In this document: one piece after another, positions 34,233 to 42,340 of the stretch | Numbering within the stretch: the stretch's first letter is position 1 | Layout of the letters: every line of letters starts with the position of its first letter | Source of the DNA: Anaerolineales bacterium | GTDB taxonomy: Bacteria > Chloroflexota > Anaerolineae > Anaerolineales > RBG-16-64-43 | Direction: 5' to 3' | Assembly: GCA_016932475.1 (NCBI GenBank) | Contig: JAFGCU010000026.1 | Coordinates: 156,111-206,185 of the forward strand | Length of the DNA: 50,075 bases | Position numbers and translations under genes: made by a program | Notes under the pieces: generated by a model | Seen by the model: the letters and a program-made list of their open reading frames with translations, nothing else | Told to the model about the DNA's origin: nothing | The model's database searches: none

Positions 34233-35337
34233 CCTTCACCTTTTAAAAGCCACCGGGATCGCCGGTGCGGAAACCCATCTGCTGGCGCTGTTGCCGGCGT
34301 TGCGCGCGTTCGGCGTGGAATCCACGGTGGTGGTTCTGGAGGACCCGCGGCGGCCGCAATCGGCTTTGCGCGACCGGTTTCAGGCGGAAGGTATTCCCGT
34401 ATCGATCCTGGCCATCCGCTGGCACCTCGACCCGGCGCTTCCTGCCGCACTGGGAACCCTTCTCCGGCGCGAACCGTTCGACGTCCTTCATGCCCATCTT
34501 CCACACGGGGAGGTCTACGGCGAGATGGCCATGCGCGCGTTTCCCGCGCGCCGGTTTGTGATCTCTCGCCACAATGACGACCGCTTCCGCCGCTGGCCGC
34601 TCCTGCGGAACGTGTTTGCCCCGTCCTTGCGGCGCGCCGGCCGGATCATCGCTATCTCGCAGGCCGTCCGGCGATTCCTGATCGACGTGGAAAAGGCGGA
34701 TCCCGGCAAGATCGATGTCGTTCCATACGGGATCGATGCCGACGCCCGCGCGCGCGCCGCGCACCCCAACCTCTTCCGGCGCGCGATCGGCGCGGAGGCG
34801 GAACCGATCGTCGGATTTGTCGGCCGGCTGACGCGCCAAAAGGGCGTCGATGTGCTTCTGCGGGCTTTCGCAAGGGTGGAAAAGCGCCATCCGGAGGCGC
34901 GCCTGGTGCTGGCTGGCGACGGTCCGGACCGCCCGGCTTTGGAGCGGTTGGCGCGGTCGCTCGGCTTGCGGCGCGTCATGTTCCTCGGCTGGCGCAACGA
35001 TGTGGCGGATATCATGAGTGATATTTCACTGCTCGCGGTTCCCTCGCGCTGGGAGGGGTTCGGCCTGGTGGCGCTGGAGGCCATGGCGCTCGGCAAACCG
35101 GTCGTCGCGGCGCGGGTTTCCGCCCTGCCGGAAATCGTGGCGGCGGAGGAAACCGGCCTGCTGGTATCCTCCGGCAGCGAAACGGAACTGGCGGAAGCGC
35201 TGCTTTCGCTGTTGCTGGATCCGGCGCGCGCCGGGCGGATGGGGCGGGCTGGGAAGGCGCGGGTGATCAAGGAGTTTCCCGTCGGGCGGATGGCGCAGTG
35301 GACGGCGGAGATCTACCACAAGGTGATTCTGGCATAA
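34225..35337 (+). CDS. Family 4 glycosyltransferase (GT-B)
   Basis: A 370-aa GT4 enzyme: LHLLKATGIAGAETHLLALL (glycine loop, G-x-x-x-H), VLHAHLPHGEVYGEMA, IAISQAVRRFLI, VVPYGIDADA, IVGFVGRLTRQKGVDVLL, LAGDGPDRPALERLA and PSRWEGFGLVALEAMALGKP with intact E-x7-E. It closes the six-gene overlapping unit that begins at 28774. The stop at 35337 is followed by the AT-rich gap. Confidence 0.92.
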   Translation: MRSLHLLKATGIAGAETHLLALLPALRAFGVESTVVVLEDPRRPQSALRDRFQAEGIPVSILAIRWHLDPALPAALGTLLRREPFDVLHAHLPHGEVYGEMAMRAFPARRFVISRHNDDRFRRWPLLRNVFAPSLRRAGRIIAISQAVRRFLIDVEKADPGKIDVVPYGIDADARARAAHPNLFRRAIGAEAEPIVGFVGRLTRQKGVDVLLRAFARVEKRHPEARLVLAGDGPDRPALERLARSLGLRRVMFLGWRNDVADIMSDISLLAVPSRWEGFGLVALEAMALGKPVVAARVSALPEIVAAEETGLLVSSGSETELAEALLSLLLDPARAGRMGRAGKARVIKEFPVGRMAQWTAEIYHKVILA

Positions 35338-35541
35338 TGCGGCTGATCGGTTGCCTTGGTGAATCAATAAAAAAAATTTTGGAAATGCTGGATGGAAATT
35401 AATTATTTCCCCCCATACCTAGTCAGGAAAAACTTGTTTGAAAAAACCCTAAATAATGGCAAGCTGAGCGCAGCGAAGAATCAATTCCTGCATTAACCGA
35501 CGGTAGTATATAATCGTCCCAATATCCCGGAAATCAACCGC
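35338..35541 (+). promoter_or_regulatory. AT-rich promoter-like gap with exact -10 and hairpin
   Basis: A 204-bp gap much richer in A/T than its surroundings. It contains an A-tract and T-runs at 35366-35380, a perfect 6-bp inverted repeat GGAAAT (35394-35399) / ATTTCC (35405-35410) with a 5-nt loop, and an exact TATAAT at 35509-35514, 27 nt before ATG 35542. No good -35 box is seen at 16-18 nt. The composition and -10 make it the best promoter candidate in the window, for the WecA/WbaP-type gene set downstream. The hairpin has no T-run behind it and may be an operator. Confidence 0.55.
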
Positions 35542-36729
35542 ATGATCCCAAAGCGTCCTTTACGGATAGCCATCGCCATTGCGCGCCTGAACGTCGGCGG
35601 GCCGGCCACGCATGTCATCGAACTGGCGGCGGGGCTGCCCCGCGACCGGTTCGCGGTCCGTTTGTTCGCCGGCCGGGAGGGACGCGGCGAGACCGGCATG
35701 CACTACCTGGCGGATGAAAAGGGGGTGCAATCGGAAAGCGTGCCGGCCCTATCGCCCCACCTCGGTCCGGCGGACCTCATTGCATTTTTTCAACTGCTCC
35801 GCATCTTCCGTGCATGGAAACCGGACGTGGTCCACACCCATACCGCCAAGGCCGGGGCCGTCGGGCGGGCCGCCGCCCGCTGCGCGGGTGTGCCGGTGAT
35901 CGTCCACACCTTCCACGGGCATGTCCTGCGCGGATATTTTCCACGCCCGCTGGAAGGTTTTTTCCGCGGCGTCGAACGCAGCCTGACCCGGATCACCGAT
36001 CGGATCGTCACCCTGAGCCCGGCGCTTAAGGCCGATCTGGTCGAGATCGGTATTGCCGGGCCGGAGAAGATCGAAGTCGTCCCGCTGGGAATGGATCTTG
36101 CGGCGCTCCTGGAATGCGATTCCCGCCGCGGTGAATTGCGCGCGGAACTGGGTTTTGGCACCGGCGAGCCGATCGTGGGAATTGTAGGCCGGTTGGTGCC
36201 GATCAAGAATCACCGTCTTTTTTTGGAGGCGGCGCGAAGCATGGTAAACTCGGGAAGTTCCGCCCGGTTTGTCATCGTCGGAGACGGCGAATTGCGCGAA
36301 GTTCTTGGAAATCTCGCCGCAGAAATGGGAATTGCGGATCGGATACGATTCCTGGGCTGGCGGAAAGACATGGTTCCGGTTTATGCCGGGCTGGACCTGC
36401 TGGCGCTCTCCTCGGATAACGAAGGCACGCCGGTGGCGCTGATCGAGGGGATGGCTGCGGGGGTGCCGGTTGTGGCGACCGCGGTGGGGGGCGTGCCGGA
36501 CGTCGTCCGGGATGGAACTACCGGCCGGCTGGTGCCGCCGGGCGACCCGGAGGCGATGCGACGGGCGTGGCGCTCGGCGTTCGAAGAAAAGGAAACGACA
36601 AAACGGATGAGCACGGTGGCGCGGCGGGAAGTGGAAGAGCGATTCGGGTGCGAACGGATGCTCTCCGCGATGGCCGCGCTGTACGGCGAATTGACCGACC
36701 TGAAAACGGGCGCCACGCGCCCGCGGTGA
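35542..36729 (+). CDS. Family 4 glycosyltransferase (GT-B)
   Basis: A 395-aa GT4 enzyme. IAIARLNVGGPATHVIELA is the glycine-rich loop of this subgroup (G-G-P-A-x-H), followed by VVHTHTAKAGAVGRAAAR and the long hydrophobic HTFHGHVLRGYFPRPLEGFF, typical of GT4 enzymes that touch the membrane. The donor domain has IVGIVGRLVPIKNHRLFLE, VIVGDGELREVLG, FLGWRKDMVPVYAGLDLL and SSDNEGTPVALIEGMAAGVP (E-x7-E). It resembles the WbnK/PelF-like group next to sugar-phosphate transferases, and here it lies 6 bp before the WecA-type gene. Confidence 0.92.
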   Translation: MIPKRPLRIAIAIARLNVGGPATHVIELAAGLPRDRFAVRLFAGREGRGETGMHYLADEKGVQSESVPALSPHLGPADLIAFFQLLRIFRAWKPDVVHTHTAKAGAVGRAAARCAGVPVIVHTFHGHVLRGYFPRPLEGFFRGVERSLTRITDRIVTLSPALKADLVEIGIAGPEKIEVVPLGMDLAALLECDSRRGELRAELGFGTGEPIVGIVGRLVPIKNHRLFLEAARSMVNSGSSARFVIVGDGELREVLGNLAAEMGIADRIRFLGWRKDMVPVYAGLDLLALSSDNEGTPVALIEGMAAGVPVVATAVGGVPDVVRDGTTGRLVPPGDPEAMRRAWRSAFEEKETTKRMSTVARREVEERFGCERMLSAMAALYGELTDLKTGATRPR

Positions 36730-36735
36730 TCCATA

Positions 36736-38244
36736 ATGGATTTATACCTCCCACTCGTGATTTTCTCGTTCCTCGCGGCGTTTATCGCCACCCCGCTCAT
36801 CGGAAGGGTGGCGACCCATACGGGGTTTGTCGACGAGCCCAAGCCGCACAAAATGCACGTCCGGCCGATGCCGCTGCTCGGCGGTCTGGCGATCTATCTC
36901 GCCTTGTGCGTCGCCCTGTTTCGGGTGGATTTTTCGACCGAATGGCTCCCGATGCTGGCGGTGGCGGTCGGCGCGACGATGCTCATGCTCATCGGCCTGT
37001 GGGACGACCGGCGCGGGATCGCCCCGCGCGCCAAGCTTCTGGCGCAGGTCGGCGCGGCGCTGCTGGTGACCGCCGCCGGAGTGCGGGTGGAACTCACCCC
37101 GTGGCCGGCGGTCAACATCCTCATCAGCGTGTTCTGGTTCGTGGGAATCACCAACGCGATCAACCTGATGGACAACATGGACGGGCTGGCGGCGGGGACA
37201 TCGGCCGTCTCGGCGCTGTTCTTCACAATCCTGGCCGCCTCCGCCGGGCAGGGGCTGGTGGCCAGCCTGGCCGCGGCGGTGACCGGCGCCTCGCTGGGAT
37301 TTCTCTACTACAATATTTCCCCGGCGATGATCTTCATGGGGGATACCGGCTCGCTGCTCCTGGGTTTTTTACTGGCGGTGATCGGAGTGCGTTATGCTCC
37401 AAGCGAACTGCCGCTCGGATCGACCTGGATGGTGCCGATCGTCGTCATGGGATTGCCGATATTCGACACAACGCTGGTCACGTTCTCCCGCATCCTGAAC
37501 CGGAGGCCGGTTTCCCAGGGCGGGACGGATCATACGTCGCACCGGCTTTCCAAACTCGGGCTGGGCAACCACCGCGCCGTTTTTTCGATGTACCTGGCCG
37601 CGGGGATACTGGGGATCCTCGCCGTCTTCATGACGCATTCGTCGCCGGAATTGGCGACGGTTATTTTCGGTGTGATCCTGGCCGTCGGGCTGATCGCGCT
37701 CATCATCCTGGAGCGGATGCCGCCGATCCCGCCCAACAATCCGCAGGTGGTGATCCTGGCCGAGGATGAGCAGGGGATGGATGCGATCGCCGCGGCGCGC
37801 AGGCTCTCCTCCAATATCGTGGCGGCCGCCTCGCCGCGGACCGAACAGGCGACTCTCCGGAATTATCTGCGCGCATTGGCGTTGGAGCCGGAGGCGTTTG
37901 ACCGCTGGCTGAACGCGGGCGCCGGCGCGGTCCTCGGGCCGGCCGCCGAATGGCAAAAAATCTTCCGCCTGGCCGGACGGATCCTGCCCTGTCCGGAAGA
38001 TCCCGGCATGGAACAACTCCATGCCCTTCTGCGGACGGCGGACCTGATCGTGGCCTGCCGCGGAGGCGGATGGCCCGCGGAGATCCAAGCGGCCGCGGCT
38101 CGCGGCCGAATGCTTGCCGCCCCCGGCGCAACAATTTCCGGCGTTGTGGCCACGGCGGATGATGTCTGGAAAAATTCCATCGGTTTGACCCGGGCGATGG
38201 AAGAGGCGATTCTCGGAGCCCGTCGAAAGGAAAAATCGAAATGA
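36736..38244 (+). CDS. WecA/MraY-type undecaprenyl-phosphate sugar-1-phosphate transferase with C-terminal extension
   Basis: A 502-aa protein. Residues 1-330 are the polytopic transferase: DEPKPHKMHVRPMPLLGG (residues 33-50), GLWDDRRG, NLMDNMDG with Asp146 and Asp149, FMGDTGSLLLGF with Asp203, and the cytosolic GGTDHTSHRL (H-x-x-H active-site loop). This set marks transfer of GlcNAc-1-P or a related sugar phosphate to undecaprenyl phosphate, the first step of many surface glycans. Residues 331-502 are an extra soluble domain (VVILAEDEQGMDAIAAARRL; LNAGAGAVLGPAAEWQ; LIVACRGGGWPAEI) that I do not recognise and that WecA, TagO and MraY lack. The gene overlaps the epimerase gene by 4 bp. Confidence 0.9.
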   Translation: MDLYLPLVIFSFLAAFIATPLIGRVATHTGFVDEPKPHKMHVRPMPLLGGLAIYLALCVALFRVDFSTEWLPMLAVAVGATMLMLIGLWDDRRGIAPRAKLLAQVGAALLVTAAGVRVELTPWPAVNILISVFWFVGITNAINLMDNMDGLAAGTSAVSALFFTILAASAGQGLVASLAAAVTGASLGFLYYNISPAMIFMGDTGSLLLGFLLAVIGVRYAPSELPLGSTWMVPIVVMGLPIFDTTLVTFSRILNRRPVSQGGTDHTSHRLSKLGLGNHRAVFSMYLAAGILGILAVFMTHSSPELATVIFGVILAVGLIALIILERMPPIPPNNPQVVILAEDEQGMDAIAAARRLSSNIVAAASPRTEQATLRNYLRALALEPEAFDRWLNAGAGAVLGPAAEWQKIFRLAGRILPCPEDPGMEQLHALLRTADLIVACRGGGWPAEIQAAAARGRMLAAPGATISGVVATADDVWKNSIGLTRAMEEAILGARRKEKSK

Positions 38245-39215
38245 CGCATACGCTCATCACCGGGGGCGCCGGTTTCATCGGCAGTCATCTTTCCGAAGCG
38301 CTCCTGGCACGCGGAGACCAGGTGACGGTCATCGACGACCTGTCCACCGGCCGCTTTGAGAACATCGAGCCGCTGACCGCCAATAAAAATTTCCGCTTCG
38401 CCCTCGAAACCATCACCAACGAAACGGTCATGGACCGGCTCGGAAGCGAATGCGACCGCATTCTGCACCTGGCGGCCGCCGTGGGAGTCCAGCTGATCGT
38501 CAACGACCCGGTCCGCACGATCGAAACCAATGTAATGGGCTGCGAAGCGGTCCTGCGCGTCGCGCGCCGGTACCGCCGCAAGGTGTTCCTGGCCTCGACC
38601 TCCGAGGTCTACGGAAAAAACAACAAAGTCCCCTTTTGTGAAGAAGACGACGGAGTCTTCGGCGCGACGACCGTCACCCGCTGGGCGTATGCGACCTCGA
38701 AGGCGCTGGACGAGTTTCTGGCGCTGGCCTACCACCGATCGCAGCACCTGCCGGTCGTGATCGGCCGGTTCTTCAACACCGTCGGCCCGCGGCAGAGCGC
38801 GCAATACGGCATGGTCATTCCGCGCTTCGTCAGCCAGGCGCTGCGCGGGGATCCCATCACCGTCTACGATGACGGCACGCAATCCCGCTGCTTCTGCAAT
38901 GTGCGCGACGTCGTCCGTGCGATCCTGCTCCTGATCGAAAATCCGGCCGCGGAGGGGCAGGTGTTCAACATCGGCTCCGTCGAAGAGATCTCCATGCGCG
39001 CGCTGGCCGAAAAGGTGAAAAGCCGCACCGGCTCCGCCTCGAAAATCACGCTCATCCCGTACGAACAGGCGTATAACGGCGGATTCGAGGATATGCGCCA
39101 GCGCATTCCGGACATTCAGAAGATCCGCCGGGTGACCGGATGGCAGCCGGAAATCTCACTCGAAAAAACCCTCGACGAGATCATCGAATTTTTCCGCCGG
39201 CAGCCCAAAGCGTAA
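38241..39215 (+). CDS. NAD-dependent epimerase/decarboxylase (extended SDR; UDP-glucuronate decarboxylase or epimerase-like)
   Basis: A 324-aa cytosolic extended short-chain dehydrogenase. TGGAGFIGSH is the NAD-binding loop (residues 7-16), VIDDLSTG the ribose-binding end, STSEVYG the Ser/Thr part of the active site and YATSK (Tyr150, Lys154) the catalytic pair. GRFFNTVGPRQSAQYGMVIP and TQSRCFCNVRDVV match UDP-xylose synthase/UDP-glucuronate decarboxylase-like and related 4-epimerases. With the dehydrogenase at 4888 a UDP-glucose to UDP-glucuronate to UDP-xylose route is attractive, but epimerase activity is equally possible. It follows the WecA-type gene with a 4-bp overlap. Confidence 0.9.
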   Translation: MTHTLITGGAGFIGSHLSEALLARGDQVTVIDDLSTGRFENIEPLTANKNFRFALETITNETVMDRLGSECDRILHLAAAVGVQLIVNDPVRTIETNVMGCEAVLRVARRYRRKVFLASTSEVYGKNNKVPFCEEDDGVFGATTVTRWAYATSKALDEFLALAYHRSQHLPVVIGRFFNTVGPRQSAQYGMVIPRFVSQALRGDPITVYDDGTQSRCFCNVRDVVRAILLLIENPAAEGQVFNIGSVEEISMRALAEKVKSRTGSASKITLIPYEQAYNGGFEDMRQRIPDIQKIRRVTGWQPEISLEKTLDEIIEFFRRQPKA

Positions 39216-39227
39216 TCCGCGTTCTTT

Positions 39228-40649
39228 ATGACGACCACCTCCTCGATCCCGCGTTCCGGCCTGACCATGTCCGAGCGGCAGGCATTGCTGCTGACGGGAG
39301 ATTTGATATGCGTGGTCATGGCCGTCCTGATCTCGTGGGGGGTCTGGATCTGGATCGACGGCGCGCTTGCGGATCCGATCGGATTCCTGCGGTCGAAGGA
39401 CGCGCTGACGCCGTTCCTGCTGCTCGGGCCGCTGTGGTTTTTCCTCATCTTCCATCTGTACGACCCGCACGTGGCCTTCCATCGGGAACGCACGATGTTC
39501 GGCCTGGCCCTGGCCACCGGCATCTCCCTGATCCCCTACCTTGGGATGTATTTCTTCGCCGCTCCCGGAACGCTGCCCCGCGTCGCCATTCTGGTTTTCC
39601 TCTTTTCCGTTTCGGCGCTGGAGTTCGGCTGGCGGATGCTGGCGATCCGGCTGTTCACGCTTCCGATGCTGCGGCGGCCGGTGGCGATCATCGGCGCGGG
39701 GCGCGCGGGTGCGATGATCCTGCACGTGCTGACCAAGGAGGTTCCGGGGCACTTCCGCGTCTGCGGCATGATCGATGACGACCCGGAAAAACACGGCGGC
39801 AAAGTGCAGGATATCCCGGTTGTGGGAGGCTGGGAACAACTGGAACGGACGATAAAGGAACAAGGTATCTCGGCCCTGATCCTCGCGATCACCGGCCGGA
39901 TCCGCCCGGAGCTCTTCCAGGCCATCCTGGACTGCCAGGAGCGCGGGGTGGAAGTGATCCGCATGCCCGCGTTGTACGAATCCCTGCTTGGGAGAGTCCC
40001 GATCGGCTACCTCAGCGCGGATTGGCTCCTGACCTCGTTCCTCGACAGCGTCCAGCTGTACGACCTCTACAGCCCTCTCAAGCGGCTGATCGACATCCTG
40101 GCCGCGCTCAGCGGGCTTGTGTTCTTTGTTGCGACATTGCCCCTGTTCGCCCTGTTGATCCGCCTGGACAGCCCCGGCCCGATCCTCTTCCGGCAGGAGC
40201 GGTCCGGGAAGGGCGGCCATTCCGTCTGGATCTGGAAATACCGAACGATGGTGCACGACGCCGAATCCGACGGCGAGGCGCGCTGGGCGTCGCCGGCGGA
40301 TCCGCGCGTGACGCGGGTCGGTAAATGGATGCGCCGGACTCGGATGGACGAAATCCCGCAGTTCTGGAATGTGCTGAGCGGAGATATGAGCCTGATCGGC
40401 CCGCGTCCGGAACGGCCGGAGTTGATCGCGCAACTGGAAAAACAGATACCCTTCTACCGCGCCCGCCTGCTGATCCAGCCGGGACTGACCGGCTGGTCTC
40501 AGGTGAATTTTGGTTACGTCCGGACGGTCGAAGACACCGCGCTCAAGCTGGAATATGATCTGTATTACATCCGCCACCGCTCCCTGATGCTCGATTTTAA
40601 AATTTTTCTCCGGACGCTCGGAACCTTCGTCCGGTTCCAGGGATCCTGA
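39228..40649 (+). CDS. Polyprenyl glycosylphosphotransferase (WbaP/Bac_transf type)
   Basis: A 473-aa membrane enzyme that starts a glycan by moving a sugar-1-phosphate (often Gal or Glc) to undecaprenyl phosphate. The N-terminal part has four or five hydrophobic helices, residues about 145-260 hold a CoA-binding-like Rossmann domain (VAIIGAGRAGAMIL), and the C-terminal catalytic domain begins at YSPLKRLIDILAALSG with the re-entrant helix, then WIWKYRTMV, RRTRMDEIPQFWNVL, GDMSLIGPRPERPE and PGLTGWSQV. The Asp-Glu pair in RMDEIPQ and the G-P-R-P-E block are the family active site. ATG 39228 has no strong ribosome-binding site. Its presence beside a WecA-type enzyme means two initiating enzymes in one unit. 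Confidence 0.93.
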   Translation: MTTTSSIPRSGLTMSERQALLLTGDLICVVMAVLISWGVWIWIDGALADPIGFLRSKDALTPFLLLGPLWFFLIFHLYDPHVAFHRERTMFGLALATGISLIPYLGMYFFAAPGTLPRVAILVFLFSVSALEFGWRMLAIRLFTLPMLRRPVAIIGAGRAGAMILHVLTKEVPGHFRVCGMIDDDPEKHGGKVQDIPVVGGWEQLERTIKEQGISALILAITGRIRPELFQAILDCQERGVEVIRMPALYESLLGRVPIGYLSADWLLTSFLDSVQLYDLYSPLKRLIDILAALSGLVFFVATLPLFALLIRLDSPGPILFRQERSGKGGHSVWIWKYRTMVHDAESDGEARWASPADPRVTRVGKWMRRTRMDEIPQFWNVLSGDMSLIGPRPERPELIAQLEKQIPFYRARLLIQPGLTGWSQVNFGYVRTVEDTALKLEYDLYYIRHRSLMLDFKIFLRTLGTFVRFQGS

Positions 40650-40701
40650 TGAGGAGCGCCGCCGCGGCGCCGGCTTCCCCCGAACCCGCCCCGCATTCAC
40701 G

Positions 40702-41688
40702 ATGAATCCGAATCCGCCCGCACCCGGCCCGCGCCGCGCGAATTTTCCGCAGGATGTCCCCCAGATCACCCGTCTGGTGGAGGTCGGTTTCGGCGGCATG
40801 CTGGATTATGCATCGCGCCGGATGCTGCGCGACGTGCGCGCGGTCGCCGAGATGGGCGGGCCGGTGTGGAGCCTTTCCCGCCGGATAGGGGCGGTCCAGC
40901 CCGGCGAATGGGCGTATGCATCCGTGTGGGACGAGGCGGGAAGGATAACGGGAAACGTCACCATCTCGCGCCGCGCTCCGGAACGCGATGCCTGGCTGCT
41001 CTCGAATGTGACGGTCCATCCGGAATGCCGCCGGCAGGGCATCGCCCGCGAATTGGTCCGGCATGCGCTGGAAAGCATCCGCCGGGAAGGCGGGCGAAAC
41101 ACGTACCTCCAGGTGGACGCGGACAACGAATCCGCGCTGCGGATGTACCGGGAGGCCGGGTTTGTGGAGATCGGCGGGCGGACCGCCTGGTTTCGCCCGC
41201 GGGAGGAGCGCAGGATTGCGCAGCCCGGAGCGGCGGCCGGGTCCGCCCGCACATGCGCGCCGCGGAAGCCTTCCGAGTGGGCCGAGGAACTTGCGCTGTG
41301 GAGGGAGGTCAGCCCGCATGGCGTGGCGTGGAACACGCCGCTGACGGAACGGACGCTTCGGCCGTCGCTTCGCAAGAGCCTGGAATGGTTCCTTGCGGGC
41401 GAGAAGGAAAGGCATTTTCTCGCCCGATGCGGTGGACGCGTCGATGCCGCGCTTTCGGCGTTCAGCCGCCTTCCCGGATGGGAAGCCGTGCTGATCCAGC
41501 GGGAGGGAACCCGGGGAATGGTGGAGGCGGGATTGCTGGATGCGGCCTGGAAAATTTTTCCCCCGGCGCAAAGCCTGCTGCTGGAGGCGACTCCGGAAGC
41601 CTCCTCCGAAATCCTGGTACAACTCGGGTTCCAAAAACGTCGTACATTCATCTGGATGCGATATACTTTTACCGGAGGTGCCCTATGA
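40702..41688 (+). CDS. GNAT-family N-acetyltransferase with duplicated domain
   Basis: A 328-aa protein. The N-terminal half (about residues 15-165) is a GNAT fold: WLLSNVTVHPECRRQGIARELV carries the acetyl-CoA pyrophosphate loop R/Q-x-x-G-x-A, and ALRMYREAGFVEIGGR is the usual late motif. The C-terminal half (about 190-328) repeats the general pattern with a weakened loop and ends in LVQLGFQKRRTFIWMRY, which looks like a second, degenerate GNAT domain. It overlaps the next gene by 4 bp. The substrate is unknown; an amino-sugar or protein N-acetylation role would be inference. Confidence 0.82.
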   Translation: MNPNPPAPGPRRANFPQDVPQITRLVEVGFGGMLDYASRRMLRDVRAVAEMGGPVWSLSRRIGAVQPGEWAYASVWDEAGRITGNVTISRRAPERDAWLLSNVTVHPECRRQGIARELVRHALESIRREGGRNTYLQVDADNESALRMYREAGFVEIGGRTAWFRPREERRIAQPGAAAGSARTCAPRKPSEWAEELALWREVSPHGVAWNTPLTERTLRPSLRKSLEWFLAGEKERHFLARCGGRVDAALSAFSRLPGWEAVLIQREGTRGMVEAGLLDAAWKIFPPAQSLLLEATPEASSEILVQLGFQKRRTFIWMRYTFTGGAL

Positions 41689-42074
41689 CCCGCTTTCTCA
41701 TCCGATTGGGTATTAATGTGGTCGCAATTTACGCGGCCATCCGCCTGGTGCCGCTGCTGTATAGCGGGGGCCTCGTTTTGGAGAATACCAACTGGGCGGC
41801 GGTCGTCGTTCTGGCCCTGATTCTCGGGCTGGTGAATTCGTTCCTGGCGCCGCTCCTGAAGTTCCTGACCTGCCCATTCATCCTGGTCACGCTCGGCTTG
41901 TTCACGCTGCTGATCAATACCTTCCTCTTCTGGCTGACCGGCCAGATCGGCGGATTGTTCGGCTTCGGGTTCCAGGCGGATTTCCTGGCTTCCTTCCTCG
42001 GGGCGGTTATCGTGACGATCGTCAACATGATCCTTATGGGGATCTTCAAGGATTATTTGAAGAAGTCCGACTGA
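41685..42074 (+). CDS. Phage holin family 4 (4-TMS) membrane protein
   Basis: A 129-aa integral membrane protein with four hydrophobic segments (about residues 5-23, 34-50, 56-77 and 90-119), polar tips and a short charged tail. Sequences such as LVNSFLAPLLKFLTCPFILVTLG and FLGAVIVTIVNMIL are typical of the PF04020 holin-IV/YvlD-like membrane family, widespread in bacteria and rarely a true phage holin. GGAGGTG 5 nt before ATG 41685 fixes the start, and the ATGA overlap ties it to the acetyltransferase. Function unknown; no phage genes are nearby. Confidence 0.85.
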   Translation: MTRFLIRLGINVVAIYAAIRLVPLLYSGGLVLENTNWAAVVVLALILGLVNSFLAPLLKFLTCPFILVTLGLFTLLINTFLFWLTGQIGGLFGFGFQADFLASFLGAVIVTIVNMILMGIFKDYLKKSD

Positions 42075-42096
42075 CCCGTCCGGCGCAAATTCTTGG

Positions 42097-42154
42097 GGCG
42101 TCCCCGCCAACTCCATCCGGATACGAATGGAGGACGCGGGGACGCCTTTTTTTT
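42097..42154 (+). terminator. Rho-independent terminator after the polysaccharide operon
   Basis: GGCGTCCCCGC (42097-42107) pairs perfectly with GCGGGGACGCC (42136-42146), extended inside by CTCCAT (42111-42116) / ATGGAG (42127-42132), and is followed by eight T (42147-42154). It starts 23 nt after the stop at 42074 and is by far the strongest terminator in the window. It marks the end of the block that begins near 35542 and separates it from the GH5 gene. Confidence 0.93.
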
Positions 42155-42214
42155 CGGCGCGGAGGTGAGAAAAGAGCTCGCCGCAAAGCCTGCCCCGGTT
42201 GGGGTAAGCCGGCC

Positions 42215-42233
42215 CCGCAAAGAACGCAAAGGA
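42215..42233 (+). repeat. CGCAAAGA-type purine-rich repeat fragment
   Basis: The string CCGCAAAGAACGCAAAGGA lies in the 42155-42340 gap and resembles the arms of the stem-loop at 47137-47208, CCGCAAAGAGCACGAAG. Another CCGCAAAG occurs at 42181-42188. It looks like a decayed copy of a dispersed repeat. No promoter motif was found in the rest of the gap. Confidence 0.45.
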
Positions 42234-42340
42234 TGGTCTTTGTAAAACGGTAGCAAGTTGCCATTCCATACGCAATCTCCGGTTTTTTGATGTACAGTAA
42301 TTGCGGGTGCGGGGAGCTGCACCGAAAAGGAGTTGCAAAG

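Noticed and set aside
41685-42074. Prophage remnant suggested by the holin-family protein
   Set aside because: No integrase, lysin, capsid or att-like repeat is near, and PF04020 proteins are ordinary chromosomal membrane proteins in many bacteria.
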